Positions 14,753 through 22,672 of a stretch of DNA of 64,000 nucleotides are shown here, piece by piece; the stretch's first letter is position 1; each line of letters begins with the position of its first letter. The position numbers and the translations under genes were made by a program. The stretch comes from Citreicoccus inhibens. Its GTDB lineage: Bacteria > Myxococcota > Myxococcia > Myxococcales > Myxococcaceae. The notes beneath the pieces were generated by a model. It saw only the letters and a program-made list of their open reading frames with translations, searched no databases and was not told where the DNA came from. The stretch lies in NCBI RefSeq assembly GCF_019039035.1, contig NZ_JAHNZT010000001.1, positions 62,001-126,000 on the forward strand, read 5' to 3'.

Positions 14753-16156
14753 TCACAGCACGCGCATGAACGCCACCAGGTCCTTCTTCTCCTGCGCCGT
14801 CAGCCGCGTCTCCAGGATGAGGTTGAAGAACTCGACCGTGTCCTCCAGCGTCAACAGGCGGCCGTCATGCAGGTAGGGCGGCGAGTCGCGGATGCCGCGC
14901 AGCGGGAACGTCTTGATGGGGCCATCGGCGCCCATCACCTCGCCGTTGATGAGCACCGGCTTGTAGAAGCGCTCGGCCCGGAGGTTGTGCATCAGGTTGT
15001 CGGTGTAATACGGCGCCGTGTGGCACACGGAGCACTGGGCCTTGCCGAAGAACAGCTCCTGGCCGCGCGCCTCCGCGGGCGTGGCCTTCTTCGGATCCAA
15101 CTTCCCGTCGAAGCGCAGCTTGGGCGCGGGCGGGAAGTCGAACAACTCCTCCACCTCGGCCATGAAGTGCACCTGGCTGCCGCGCTCCAGGATGTTCACG
15201 CCCTTCTTCGTGGCGATGACCGGGTCGCCGTCGAAGTAGGCCGCGCGCTGCTCGAACTCGGTGAAGTCCTCCACCGTCTTCAACGCGCGCTGCGAGCCGA
15301 ACAGCCGCTGGATGTTCACCCCGCGCAGCGTGGGCGTCTCGATGCGGTGCCGGAACTCCTGCGGGCGGATGTCCCCCACCAGGTGCGTGGCCCCGTTGGT
15401 ATGGCCATTCACGTGGCAGTCGAAGCACGACACGCCCCGGCTGGGTAGCTCCGAGCGGCGGTCCGCCGTCTGGTTGAACTGCTGTTGGGGAAACGGCGTG
15501 ACGAGCAGCCGGAGTCCTTCCAACTGCTTGGGATTCAGGATGCCATTGAACAGGTCCTGAACGTTCATGAGGGTCACGAGCTTGCCCTGCGAGACGTCCC
15601 CCAGGTCCGGCCGCGTGGTGAGGAAGATGGGCGGCGGGAACTCCGGCAGGAAGTGGTCCGGCAGGTCAAAGTCCAGGTCGAACCGCGTCAGGTCGCGGCC
15701 CTCCTGCTGCTTGATTTCGTTGATGTGGAACTTGGGGAAGAGCATGCCGCCTTCCGGGTGATTCGGATGCGGCAGGGGCATCAGCCCGGGCGGGAACACG
15801 CCCTTGTCCCGGATGGCCTCGGGGGACATCGCCGCGAGCGAGTCCCACGTGACGCCCGGCGGCAGCTTCACCCGCACGCCCTCTTGCACGGGCTTGCCTT
15901 TCGACATCGTGACACCCGAGGCGGGCTTGTTCCCCAGGTCATAGCGCTGCACCAGGAGCTGCTGGTGGCGCGCCTCCACCTTGGGCTTGTCCGCCTTCAT
16001 GCGCGCCATGACCTCCGAGAACGGCTCGGTCTGGTCCACGGGCATGTAGCTCGTCTTCCCTCGGGGGGAGACCTCCTGCCCGGCGGCCCCTCCCGCCCAC
16101 AACCCCAGGCACGCCACGACGGTCAATACGGCCGAACGGCTCCCAGACACCCTCAT
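14753..16156 (-). CDS. secreted di-heme cytochrome c peroxidase-like protein
   Basis: 467 residues from ATG 16156, behind GGAGGGAG. The Sec signal peptide covers about residues 1-26 (basic start MRVSGSRS, hydrophobic AVLTVVACLGLWAGG, AAG cleavage). Two c-type heme sites are present: CFDCH (about residue 240) and CSVCH (about 385). The second lies in a classic peroxidase context, ARGQELFFGKAQCSVCHTAPYYTDN, followed by FPLRGIRDSPPYLHDGRL and DTVEFFN near the end. This fits the MauG/CcpA superfamily in the periplasm, reducing peroxide or oxidising a protein substrate. The N-terminal 200 residues are longer than in bacterial CcpA and not recognised. Confidence 0.88.
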   Translation of the reverse strand: MRVSGSRSAVLTVVACLGLWAGGAAGQEVSPRGKTSYMPVDQTEPFSEVMARMKADKPKVEARHQQLLVQRYDLGNKPASGVTMSKGKPVQEGVRVKLPPGVTWDSLAAMSPEAIRDKGVFPPGLMPLPHPNHPEGGMLFPKFHINEIKQQEGRDLTRFDLDFDLPDHFLPEFPPPIFLTTRPDLGDVSQGKLVTLMNVQDLFNGILNPKQLEGLRLLVTPFPQQQFNQTADRRSELPSRGVSCFDCHVNGHTNGATHLVGDIRPQEFRHRIETPTLRGVNIQRLFGSQRALKTVEDFTEFEQRAAYFDGDPVIATKKGVNILERGSQVHFMAEVEELFDFPPAPKLRFDGKLDPKKATPAEARGQELFFGKAQCSVCHTAPYYTDNLMHNLRAERFYKPVLINGEVMGADGPIKTFPLRGIRDSPPYLHDGRLLTLEDTVEFFNLILETRLTAQEKKDLVAFMRVL

Positions 16157-16547
16157 GGACTCCCTCCCTCCGGTTGACTCCAGGCCAGAGACTGACCCGC
16201 GAAGTCGGACGCTAGACCTTTCCCCTCCCCTGCATCCCCCCACGCGTCGCCGGACTGTTGGCCAGTCCATGCTCCCTCCCCGCCTTGACATCCCACCACC
16301 TCAACCACATGATTAAATCAACTGATTGAACTCAGACGTGCTCGAGTGAGGCCGGGACCGGCTCGGGCATGCCTTTGCACGAACAATCCAAGACATTCAT
16401 ATGTCTGAATTTCCTGCCCCGTCCGCGAAGCCGCCGGTGACACAAGCGGGCGCGCGCGGTTTTCGAGTCAGCGGCCACAAGACAGACATGGCTTGTGCCT
16501 GACAATCCAACATCCGTGGTCGGAGGTTGAAGCACATGGGTATCTCG
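16157..16547. other. 391-base intergenic region with promoter-like and palindromic elements
   Basis: No gene. TTGACA (16285-16290) and CATGAT (16308-16313), 17 bases apart, form a candidate rightward sigma70 promoter, rather far (about 235 bases) from the hydrolase start. TGATTAAATCA (16310-16320) is a palindrome next to it. AGACAT-TCAT-ATGTCT (16391-16406) is a second inverted repeat. ACAATCCAA occurs twice (16383 and 16502). The region is clearly richer in AT than its neighbours and probably carries both divergent promoters. Confidence 0.4.
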
Positions 16548-17873
16548 ATGAATCGCCGTTCCCTGCTCCACGCGGGCCTGGGCATCACCGGAGGGCTCGC
16601 GCTGCTGCGAGGCGCGCCCGCCAGCGCCGCGCCCGCCCAGTCCGCGGCCGACGCGCCCGACCCGTCATCTCAGCCCTGGTATGAGCTGGGATTGCTGGCG
16701 GACCCCATCATGGAGAGCCAGCTCCTCCACTTCCTGGCCGCGACGTACAGCGCGCAGGCGGACGTGGGCGAGGTGCTCGACACGGCCCACCGCATCAACG
16801 CCGGCGACGACTGGAGCTGGCCCACGGAATGGAGCAGCACCGCGGACCGCATCCGCGCCATGGGCGACGCGAGCCTCGCCGGCCGTCACCCGCTGAGCGC
16901 CGGGCAGGCGTACCTGCGCGCCGCCAACTACTACCGCGCCGCGCTCATCCACCACCCCGAGCCGAGCCATCCCAGCGTGGTGGAGACGGGGCGCAAGGCG
17001 GTGGAGGCGTACAACAAGGCCATCACCCTGCTGAAGCTGCCGGCGGTGGCGGTGCGCATCCCCTACGAAGGCACCAGGCTGCCCGGCTACTTCTTCCGCT
17101 CACCGTGCGCGCACGCCATGGCGCCGCTGCTCGTCTTCCAGCAGGGACGGGACGCGTGGCCCGAGGAGTCCAAGTACGTCATCGACGCGGCGCTGGCGCG
17201 CGGCTACCACTGCTTGATTGTCCATGCGCCCGGCCAGGGCATGGCCATCCGCGAGCTGGGCCTGCCCTTCCGTCCGGACTGGGAGAAGGTCATCACGCCC
17301 GTCATCGACTTCGCCGTGCGCATCGCGGGCGTGGATCCTCGGCGCATCGCGCTCCTGGGCTGGAGCATGGGCGGCGCGCTCGTGCCCCGCGCGGCGGCCT
17401 TCGAGCGGCGCATCAAGATTCTCATTCCCAACCCCGGCGTCCTCAATTGGGGCCAGGCGATGTTCACGCAGTTCGGTGAGCTGTTCCCGGACCTGCTCCC
17501 CCTGCTCGACAGCGACCCCGCGGCCTTCGATGCGAAGATGGCGCAGCTCATGGACGCGGTGTTCCTGTATCGCTGGTACATGCGGGACTCGATGAACAAG
17601 CACGGCGCGCGCACGCCATCGGAGCTGCTCTTCAAGCTGCGAGACTTCACCAACGTCCCCGTCGTGGACCGCATCCGCTGCCGCACGCTCGTGATGGACG
17701 GCACCGCGGAGGCCTTCTCGCGCGGACAGGCCAAGCAGCTCTTCGACGCCCTGACGTGCCCCAAGGACTACCTGCTGTTCACCGAGGAGGACACGGGGCT
17801 TCTGCACTGCCAGGAGGGCGCCTCGGCCGTGGCCAACCAGCGCATGTTCGACTGGCTGGACGAGTACCTCTGA
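16548..17873 (+). CDS. Tat-exported alpha/beta hydrolase (FrsA/DUF1100-like)
   Basis: 441 residues from ATG 16548 (MNRRSLLHAGLGITGGLALL); an ATG at 16536 is also possible. The twin-arginine start with a hydrophobic stretch and ASAAPAQ cleavage region indicates Tat export. The mature enzyme has the nucleophile elbow GWSMGG (about residue 275), an oxyanion strand APLLVFQQGRDAW (about 190) and a late LLHCQEG segment with the likely catalytic His. An acid in VMDGTAEAF is plausible. The helical N-terminal lid is as in 2,6-dihydropseudooxynicotine-hydrolase-like C-C hydrolases. The substrate is unknown. It is convergent with the next gene across a GC-rich palindrome. Confidence 0.85.
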   Translation: MNRRSLLHAGLGITGGLALLRGAPASAAPAQSAADAPDPSSQPWYELGLLADPIMESQLLHFLAATYSAQADVGEVLDTAHRINAGDDWSWPTEWSSTADRIRAMGDASLAGRHPLSAGQAYLRAANYYRAALIHHPEPSHPSVVETGRKAVEAYNKAITLLKLPAVAVRIPYEGTRLPGYFFRSPCAHAMAPLLVFQQGRDAWPEESKYVIDAALARGYHCLIVHAPGQGMAIRELGLPFRPDWEKVITPVIDFAVRIAGVDPRRIALLGWSMGGALVPRAAAFERRIKILIPNPGVLNWGQAMFTQFGELFPDLLPLLDSDPAAFDAKMAQLMDAVFLYRWYMRDSMNKHGARTPSELLFKLRDFTNVPVVDRIRCRTLVMDGTAEAFSRGQAKQLFDALTCPKDYLLFTEEDTGLLHCQEGASAVANQRMFDWLDEYL

Positions 17874-17888
17874 GCGCGCGGCGCCGCG

Positions 17889-19076
17889 TCAGTCCAGGCC
17901 CCGCAGTCGCGCTTGGAACTCCGGCGCCCGGAAGCGCGGCTCGGACCGGCGGCCCAAGCGCCGCAGCAGGGCCGAGAGGTCATCGCCGTCGAGCGACCAA
18001 CGGCGGAAGCCATAGCGGCCCTGCCCCAGCACGAGTTCGTCCGCGAAGTCGTGCGGGAGGTCGTGAATGAAGAACCAGGAGGGCTCGGCCCGAGGCGCCA
18101 GTGCGCGCAGCGGGCCGAGCACGTCCTCGTCATAGCGCCCGTCGAAGCGGTCCGCGTGCCGCCCCAGCAGCAGCTGGCAGGGCGGCAACCGCGCACGTGC
18201 GTCGAGCGCGTCCAGCGGCCCCTGGCCGTCCTCCAGCGTGAACAAGCCGTGCCCCTCGAAGTCCGCCGGCTCCGGACAGTGCGTCCCCAGCGGGATGCTC
18301 ACACCGCCGTCATCCCGGACCGGCGTCACGGACAGGAGCTGCCAGGGGCCCAGCGTCTCCAGCAGCGGCGCGGGCAAGGCGGGGGGCAAGGGACGCGGGG
18401 GGGTGACGAAGGGCTGGAACCAGGGGTCCACCACGAGAACGCTCCACAGCTCCGGCCAGGCGCGCGTGGCCCGCTCCAACGCGGGCACCACGCGAGCCCA
18501 CTCCGCTCGGCCCTCACGGACCTCCTGGAGCGCGGCCCACAAGGCCACGTCCGGTGCGTGGGGGAAGTAGCGCGTTTGCCATTCAGCCGATGGCGTCGCG
18601 TCATCCCACTCGCACAACACGTTGGCGCGGCGCCACGCCTCGAGCCGAGCGTCCGGCACCAGAGGCCACCGGACCGCGAAGCGCGCGGAGAGCAACCACG
18701 CGAAGTCCTCCGAGCCGAACGCCTCCCATCCCCGCAGTCGCGCGAGCCAGCTCGCCGCGAGGCCCCACGGGCGCGGCAGGCGTCCCAAGGTGTCTCGCGC
18801 CTCGGCGCCCTGCCCGAGCAGGCAGAGACAGGCCGCCTCGCGAACGATGCGCTCCTCGAAGGGAACCTCCGGCCCCGCGCGGCGCAAGAGCGCGAGCGCC
18901 CGCGCATACCGACCGAACGAGAGGAGGACATCCAGCGGTTCGAGGTCCTGCTCGGACCGCAGGGACTCCAACGCGACCACGCCCTTCATCCACGCGCGAA
19001 AGTAACCGAAGCCCGAGGCATGCAGGGCGCGGCGGCGTGCCTCGCGAAGCCAGATGCGGTTCTGGAACAGGTCCAC
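17889..19076 (-). CDS. uncharacterised protein
   Basis: 395 residues starting MDLFQNRIWLREARRRALHASG. I do not recognise the family. The first half is helical, with tetratricopeptide-like helix pairs (LDVLLSFGRYARALALLRRAG, EAACLCLLGQGAEARDTLG). The second half is mixed, with LLLGRHADRFDGRYDEDVLG and the Trp-rich SWFFIHDLPHDFADELVLG. No signal peptide, membrane segment or metal motif was seen. It shares its strand with the ATP-grasp gene upstream, 34 bases away, so the two may form an operon. Confidence 0.7.
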   Translation of the reverse strand: MDLFQNRIWLREARRRALHASGFGYFRAWMKGVVALESLRSEQDLEPLDVLLSFGRYARALALLRRAGPEVPFEERIVREAACLCLLGQGAEARDTLGRLPRPWGLAASWLARLRGWEAFGSEDFAWLLSARFAVRWPLVPDARLEAWRRANVLCEWDDATPSAEWQTRYFPHAPDVALWAALQEVREGRAEWARVVPALERATRAWPELWSVLVVDPWFQPFVTPPRPLPPALPAPLLETLGPWQLLSVTPVRDDGGVSIPLGTHCPEPADFEGHGLFTLEDGQGPLDALDARARLPPCQLLLGRHADRFDGRYDEDVLGPLRALAPRAEPSWFFIHDLPHDFADELVLGQGRYGFRRWSLDGDDLSALLRRLGRRSEPRFRAPEFQARLRGLD

Positions 19077-19110
19077 GCGCCGCAGCCTATCCCTTCACGC
19101 CCGCGCGGCG

Positions 19111-19857
19111 TCAGGCACCCATCAACTCACACCACCGCGCGACCGTGAGCCGGGTGTACTCCTCTGGAGGCAGCCCATAGGCCCCGAGCGAGAAGCCATC
19201 GTTCCACTCCACCAGCGCCGTCTCGCCCGTGGACAGGACACCGAAGTCCACCGCGTACCCCGCCGTGCCCTCCCCCGCCGACGCCAGGGTCGCGACAGCC
19301 TCCGCCACCCGCGCGTCATCCAAGCGCACGGTGGGGTCTCCCGCGTAGTGGCGCACCCCCACGATGACGCCGTGGATGACGAACACACGGAACTCGCTGC
19401 GCCACTCGACCACCTCGGAGCACCACAGTGGCGTGCTCGCCGAGGCGCTCTCCAGCGCGAGCAGGTCGTCCACGTCGCGGAAGACGTGGCCCGTGAAGCG
19501 CTTGCGCCGCTCACCGGGCTTCGCGAAAACCGGCCCCGCCGAGCCTTGAAGCACCTGGGCCTTCAGCTGTCGGACGGTGCTCGGCCACACGCGTCGACAC
19601 AGCAGGGCCGTCAGGCTGGAGGGATAGTCCCGGGTGGGCGGCGGCTCGAGGCCCAAGAGCTTCAGCGCGCACAGCACGGTGGGCACGTCCCCCGCGACCA
19701 ACGTGTCCCGCGACAGCGGAAGCCGCCGGCGCTCCAGCCGCTTGGCGGTGAACGGCTCCACGGGCACATCGCGCGCGCGGAGGACGTCGAGCACGGCCCG
19801 CATCTCGGGCGCCATGCGCCCTGGGCCGTACTCCTGAACGAAGGCCGCTCGAACCAT
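19111..19857 (-). CDS. ATP-grasp domain protein (DUF4343-like)
   Basis: 248 residues from ATG 19857 (MVRAAFVQEYGPGRM); the frame extends to 19893 but the shorter start is preferred. Features of an ATP-grasp ligase are AGPVFAKPGERRKRFTG (ATP-binding lysine and glycine-rich loop), the SEVVEWRSEFRVFVIHG block with E-R-F residues, and GYAVDFGVLSTGETALVEWNDG (Mg-binding D and E-x-N). DUF4343 members are predicted peptide or amino-acid ligases, sometimes used in natural-product or protein-tagging pathways. No cognate precursor peptide was found beside it. It is probably co-transcribed with the uncharacterised gene downstream. Confidence 0.8.
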   Translation of the reverse strand: MVRAAFVQEYGPGRMAPEMRAVLDVLRARDVPVEPFTAKRLERRRLPLSRDTLVAGDVPTVLCALKLLGLEPPPTRDYPSSLTALLCRRVWPSTVRQLKAQVLQGSAGPVFAKPGERRKRFTGHVFRDVDDLLALESASASTPLWCSEVVEWRSEFRVFVIHGVIVGVRHYAGDPTVRLDDARVAEAVATLASAGEGTAGYAVDFGVLSTGETALVEWNDGFSLGAYGLPPEEYTRLTVARWCELMGA

Positions 19858-19914
19858 CGCGCCATCCTGGTCGAATTCGCGGCCCCGTGACACGCCCCTC
19901 CGCGCGCGGGGCGC

Positions 19915-21153
19915 TCACCCTCGCGACGCGGCGGGGAAGCCGTGGGCGCGGGCCCGCCAGGTCACCAGGAACGTGGACACCAGGAGGACGCTCACGCCCC
20001 AGGAGAGCGAGGCCACGCCCAGGGTCTCCATCAGCACGCCCCCCACCAGCCCACCTCCCGCCATGGCCATCCCCCACACGGTGACCACCATGGACTGCGC
20101 CACATCCGAGGCGTTGCCCGCCGTGTTCGCCGAGGCCGTCTGGAACAACGTCGCCGCGCCGCCGAACGCGAGGCCCCACACCGCCACCGCGACATACGCC
20201 ACCACCGCCACGGCCCCGCTCACGCCCAGCGACACGGCCGCGCCCAGGAAGAGCAGCGTGCTGCCCAGCACCAGCGCCCGCAGCCAACGGTCAATCAGCA
20301 CGCCCACGCCCCAGATGCCCAGCAGGCCCGCGAGTCCAAAGACAAACAGCACGGCGTCCACCCGTCCCGCGAGCCCGGAGGGTGCCAGGAACGGAGCGAT
20401 GTACGTGTAGAGCATGTTGTGCGCGAGCACGAAGCTGAAGGTGACGAAGAGCACGGCCTTCAGCCCCGGCGTGGCCGCCACCCGGCGCAAGGGGAGCCGC
20501 GCCTCGGCCGCCTGCCCCGCGAAGTCGGGGACCGAGCCCAGCACCCAGACCAGGAGCCCCACGGTGAGCGCGCTCATCACGCCGAAGGTGGAGCGCCACC
20601 CCATCACCGCGCCCAGCAGCGTTCCAGCGGGGATGCCCATCGACAGGGCGATGGGCGCGCCCACCATGGCCACGGCGATGGCCCGGCCTCGCAGGTGCTC
20701 GGACACCATGCGGCTCGCGTAGCCCGCGAGCAGCGCCCACAGGAGCCCCGCGAACATGCCCGCGACGAACCGCGTGACGAGCGTCAGGACGAAGTGCCGC
20801 GACAGCGCGGTGGCGGTGTTCACGATGATGAAGCCCACGAGGACCGCGAGCAGCAACGGCCTGCGCCGCCAGCCCGAGGTCGCGGCCGTCACGGGGATGG
20901 CGGTCACCAGCGAGCCGAGCGCGTAGGACGTGACGAGCTGCCCCACCAGGGACTCGGGGACGCCGAGGTCCGCGCTCATGAGGGGGAGCAGGCCCGCGGG
21001 CAGGGCCTCGGTGAGGATGACGATGAAGCCCGCCATCGCCAGGGCCAACAGCCCGGACCAGGGGAAGCGCTCGGATGATGGATGCACGGATGTCTCCACG
21101 AGGAAGGCGCGGCCGGAGAGGACCGCCGCGACACAACCTAAGGCCCCGCTCAT
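19915..21153 (-). CDS. MFS efflux transporter (DHA1, AraJ/YdhP-like)
   Basis: 412 residues from ATG 21153; longer starts would run into the divergent LysR promoter. Twelve hydrophobic segments are visible. The DHA1 pattern is clear: FIVILTEALPAGLLPLMSADLGVPESLVGQLVTSYALGSL around TM1-2, GWRRRPLLLAVLVGF in the loop 2-3 region, and RFVAGMFAGLLWALLAGY near TM4. It probably exports sugars, drugs or other toxic compounds across the inner membrane. It is divergent from a LysR regulator with about 40 bases between starts, so co-regulation is very likely. Confidence 0.9.
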   Translation of the reverse strand: MSGALGCVAAVLSGRAFLVETSVHPSSERFPWSGLLALAMAGFIVILTEALPAGLLPLMSADLGVPESLVGQLVTSYALGSLVTAIPVTAATSGWRRRPLLLAVLVGFIIVNTATALSRHFVLTLVTRFVAGMFAGLLWALLAGYASRMVSEHLRGRAIAVAMVGAPIALSMGIPAGTLLGAVMGWRSTFGVMSALTVGLLVWVLGSVPDFAGQAAEARLPLRRVAATPGLKAVLFVTFSFVLAHNMLYTYIAPFLAPSGLAGRVDAVLFVFGLAGLLGIWGVGVLIDRWLRALVLGSTLLFLGAAVSLGVSGAVAVVAYVAVAVWGLAFGGAATLFQTASANTAGNASDVAQSMVVTVWGMAMAGGGLVGGVLMETLGVASLSWGVSVLLVSTFLVTWRARAHGFPAASRG

Positions 21154-21194
21154 TTTGGAGAATCCGATTAAGGTTCCGAATACATCGGACACAG

Positions 21195-22130
21195 ATGTCC
21201 GCAATGGAGCACAGGCAAATGGACAGCCTCGGGGCGCTGAGCGCCTTCGTTCAGGTGGCGGAGGCACGGAGCTTCACGGTCGCGGGGCGCAAGCTGGGCG
21301 TGTCGTCCTCGGCGGTGGGCAAGGCCGTGGCGCGGCTGGAGGAGCGCCTGGGGGTGCGGCTGTTTCATCGCAGCACGCGGAGCATCACGCTCACCGCGGA
21401 GGGCGCGCTGTTCCTGGATCGATGCCGGCGCATCTTCGGAGAGATAGAGGCCGCCGAGTTGGAGCTGGCCCAGGCCACCGCCGCGCCGCGCGGCAAGCTG
21501 CGCGTCAGCCTGCCCCTGGCGGGCACGCTGATGCTCTCCGCCATCACCCAGTTCATGCGCGCCTATCCCGACATCGAGCTGGAGCTCGACTTCACCGACC
21601 GGCTGGTGGACGTCATCGAGGAGGGCTTCGACGCCGTCATCCGCAGCGGCGGCACGGATGACTCGCGGCTGATGATGCGCACGCTGGGGACCTTCGGCTA
21701 TCGCGTGGTCGGGGCTCCAGCGTACTTCGCGCGGCAGGGCACGCCACGCACGCCAGACGACCTGAAGTCCCACGCGTGCCTGCTCCACCGCTTCCCCTCC
21801 ACGGGCAAGCTGGCGCGCTGGCCCCTGAAGCGCGGACGCACGCGGCTCGAGCTGGAGCTGCCCACCACCATCGTGGCGACCACGATCGACCCGTTGATCT
21901 TCATGGCCGAGCAGGGGCTGGGCGTCACATGCGTGCCCCTCTACAACGTGAGCGACCAGCTCCGCGCGGGCACGCTCGTCTCCGTGCTGGAGGACTTCAC
22001 GCGAGACGTGGGCACGTACCGCATCCTCTGGCCGGCCAGCCGGCACCCCTCGCCCAAGGTGCGGGCCTTCGTGACGCACATGGCGGAGCGGCTGTTTCCC
22101 CAGACACCCGAGAAGCCTTCCCGGCGCTGA
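21195..22130 (+). CDS. LysR-family regulator
   Basis: About 311 residues from ATG 21195 (MSAMEHRQMDSLGALSAFVQ); ATGs at 21204 and 21219 are alternatives. DNA-binding domain: ALSAFVQVAEARSFTVAGRKLGVSSSAVGKAVARLEERLG, followed by LFHRSTRSITLTAEG. The effector domain has the YPDIELELDFTDRLVDVIEEGFDAVIRSG pattern of the CrgA/DmlR-type subgroup. It is adjacent and divergent to the MFS pump, which it probably regulates. Its 3' end converges with the Lrp gene across a small hairpin. Confidence 0.9.
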   Translation: MSAMEHRQMDSLGALSAFVQVAEARSFTVAGRKLGVSSSAVGKAVARLEERLGVRLFHRSTRSITLTAEGALFLDRCRRIFGEIEAAELELAQATAAPRGKLRVSLPLAGTLMLSAITQFMRAYPDIELELDFTDRLVDVIEEGFDAVIRSGGTDDSRLMMRTLGTFGYRVVGAPAYFARQGTPRTPDDLKSHACLLHRFPSTGKLARWPLKRGRTRLELELPTTIVATTIDPLIFMAEQGLGVTCVPLYNVSDQLRAGTLVSVLEDFTRDVGTYRILWPASRHPSPKVRAFVTHMAERLFPQTPEKPSRR

Positions 22131-22134
22131 AGGT

Positions 22135-22149
22135 GGAGGCTCAGCCTCC
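22135..22149. terminator. hairpin at the convergent lysR/lrp ends
   Basis: GGAGGC (22135-22140), loop TCA, GCCTCC (22144-22149). The loop is the complement of the stop codon of the Lrp-family gene. It is short, without a T-run; a bidirectional terminator is possible. Confidence 0.35.
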
Positions 22150-22608
22150 GCGCTCCACGGGCAGCCCCGAGCGCGAGAACGAGAACACCAGCGAGGTCTC
22201 GATGCGGCTCACCTCGGGCCGGCTGGTGAAGGACTGGATGGTCAGGATGCGCAGGTGCTCGGTATCCCGACACACCACGTGCACGAGGAAGTCGGTCGTC
22301 CCGCCAAGGCAGTAGACGGCGACGGTCTCCGGCAGGGAGCGCAGGTGGTCCCCGATGCTCCCGAACGCCTCGCCCACGTGGAGGCGGAGCTGCACGGCGA
22401 TGAGCGCCTGGAGCCCCAGCCCCAGCTTCCGCGCATCCAGGTCCGCGCGGTACGCGGAGATGACGCCCTCCGTCTCCAGGCGGCGCACGCGCGTGAGGCA
22501 CGACGAGGGCGCCAACCCCACCTGCGCCGCCAGCTCCTTGTTGGACAGCCGCGCATTGTTCTGAAGGGCGGCCAGAATTTCACGATCGATTCGGTCCAGC
22601 GTGCTCAC
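22141..22608 (-). CDS. Lrp/AsnC-family regulator
   Basis: 155 residues from GTG 22608, seven bases behind AAGGAG, which decides the start over the upstream ATG at 22656. The helix-turn-helix lies at about residues 15-55 (DREILAALQNNARLSNKELAAQVGLAPSSCLTRVRRLE). The RAM effector domain follows, with LGLGLQALIAVQL, VYCLGGTTDFLVHVVCRD and the TSLVFSFSR end. Members of this type sense amino acids. It is divergent from an M3 peptidase gene, suggesting control of peptide breakdown. Confidence 0.9.
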   Translation of the reverse strand: MSTLDRIDREILAALQNNARLSNKELAAQVGLAPSSCLTRVRRLETEGVISAYRADLDARKLGLGLQALIAVQLRLHVGEAFGSIGDHLRSLPETVAVYCLGGTTDFLVHVVCRDTEHLRILTIQSFTSRPEVSRIETSLVFSFSRSGLPVERGG

Positions 22609-22672
22609 CCGGGGCTCCTTGCCGAATTCAATTCGATGGCTGTGAAACAATATCACTTTCTATTCTGTCAAC

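Noticed and set aside
16285-16320. FNR/CRP-type site near the peroxidase gene
   Set aside because: TTGAT-TTA-ATCA on the minus strand has a three-base, not four-base, centre and lacks the full TTGAT-N4-ATCAA pattern.
19111-19857. RiPP-type ATP-grasp ligase cluster
   Set aside because: No precursor-like small gene or second modifying enzyme is present next to it.
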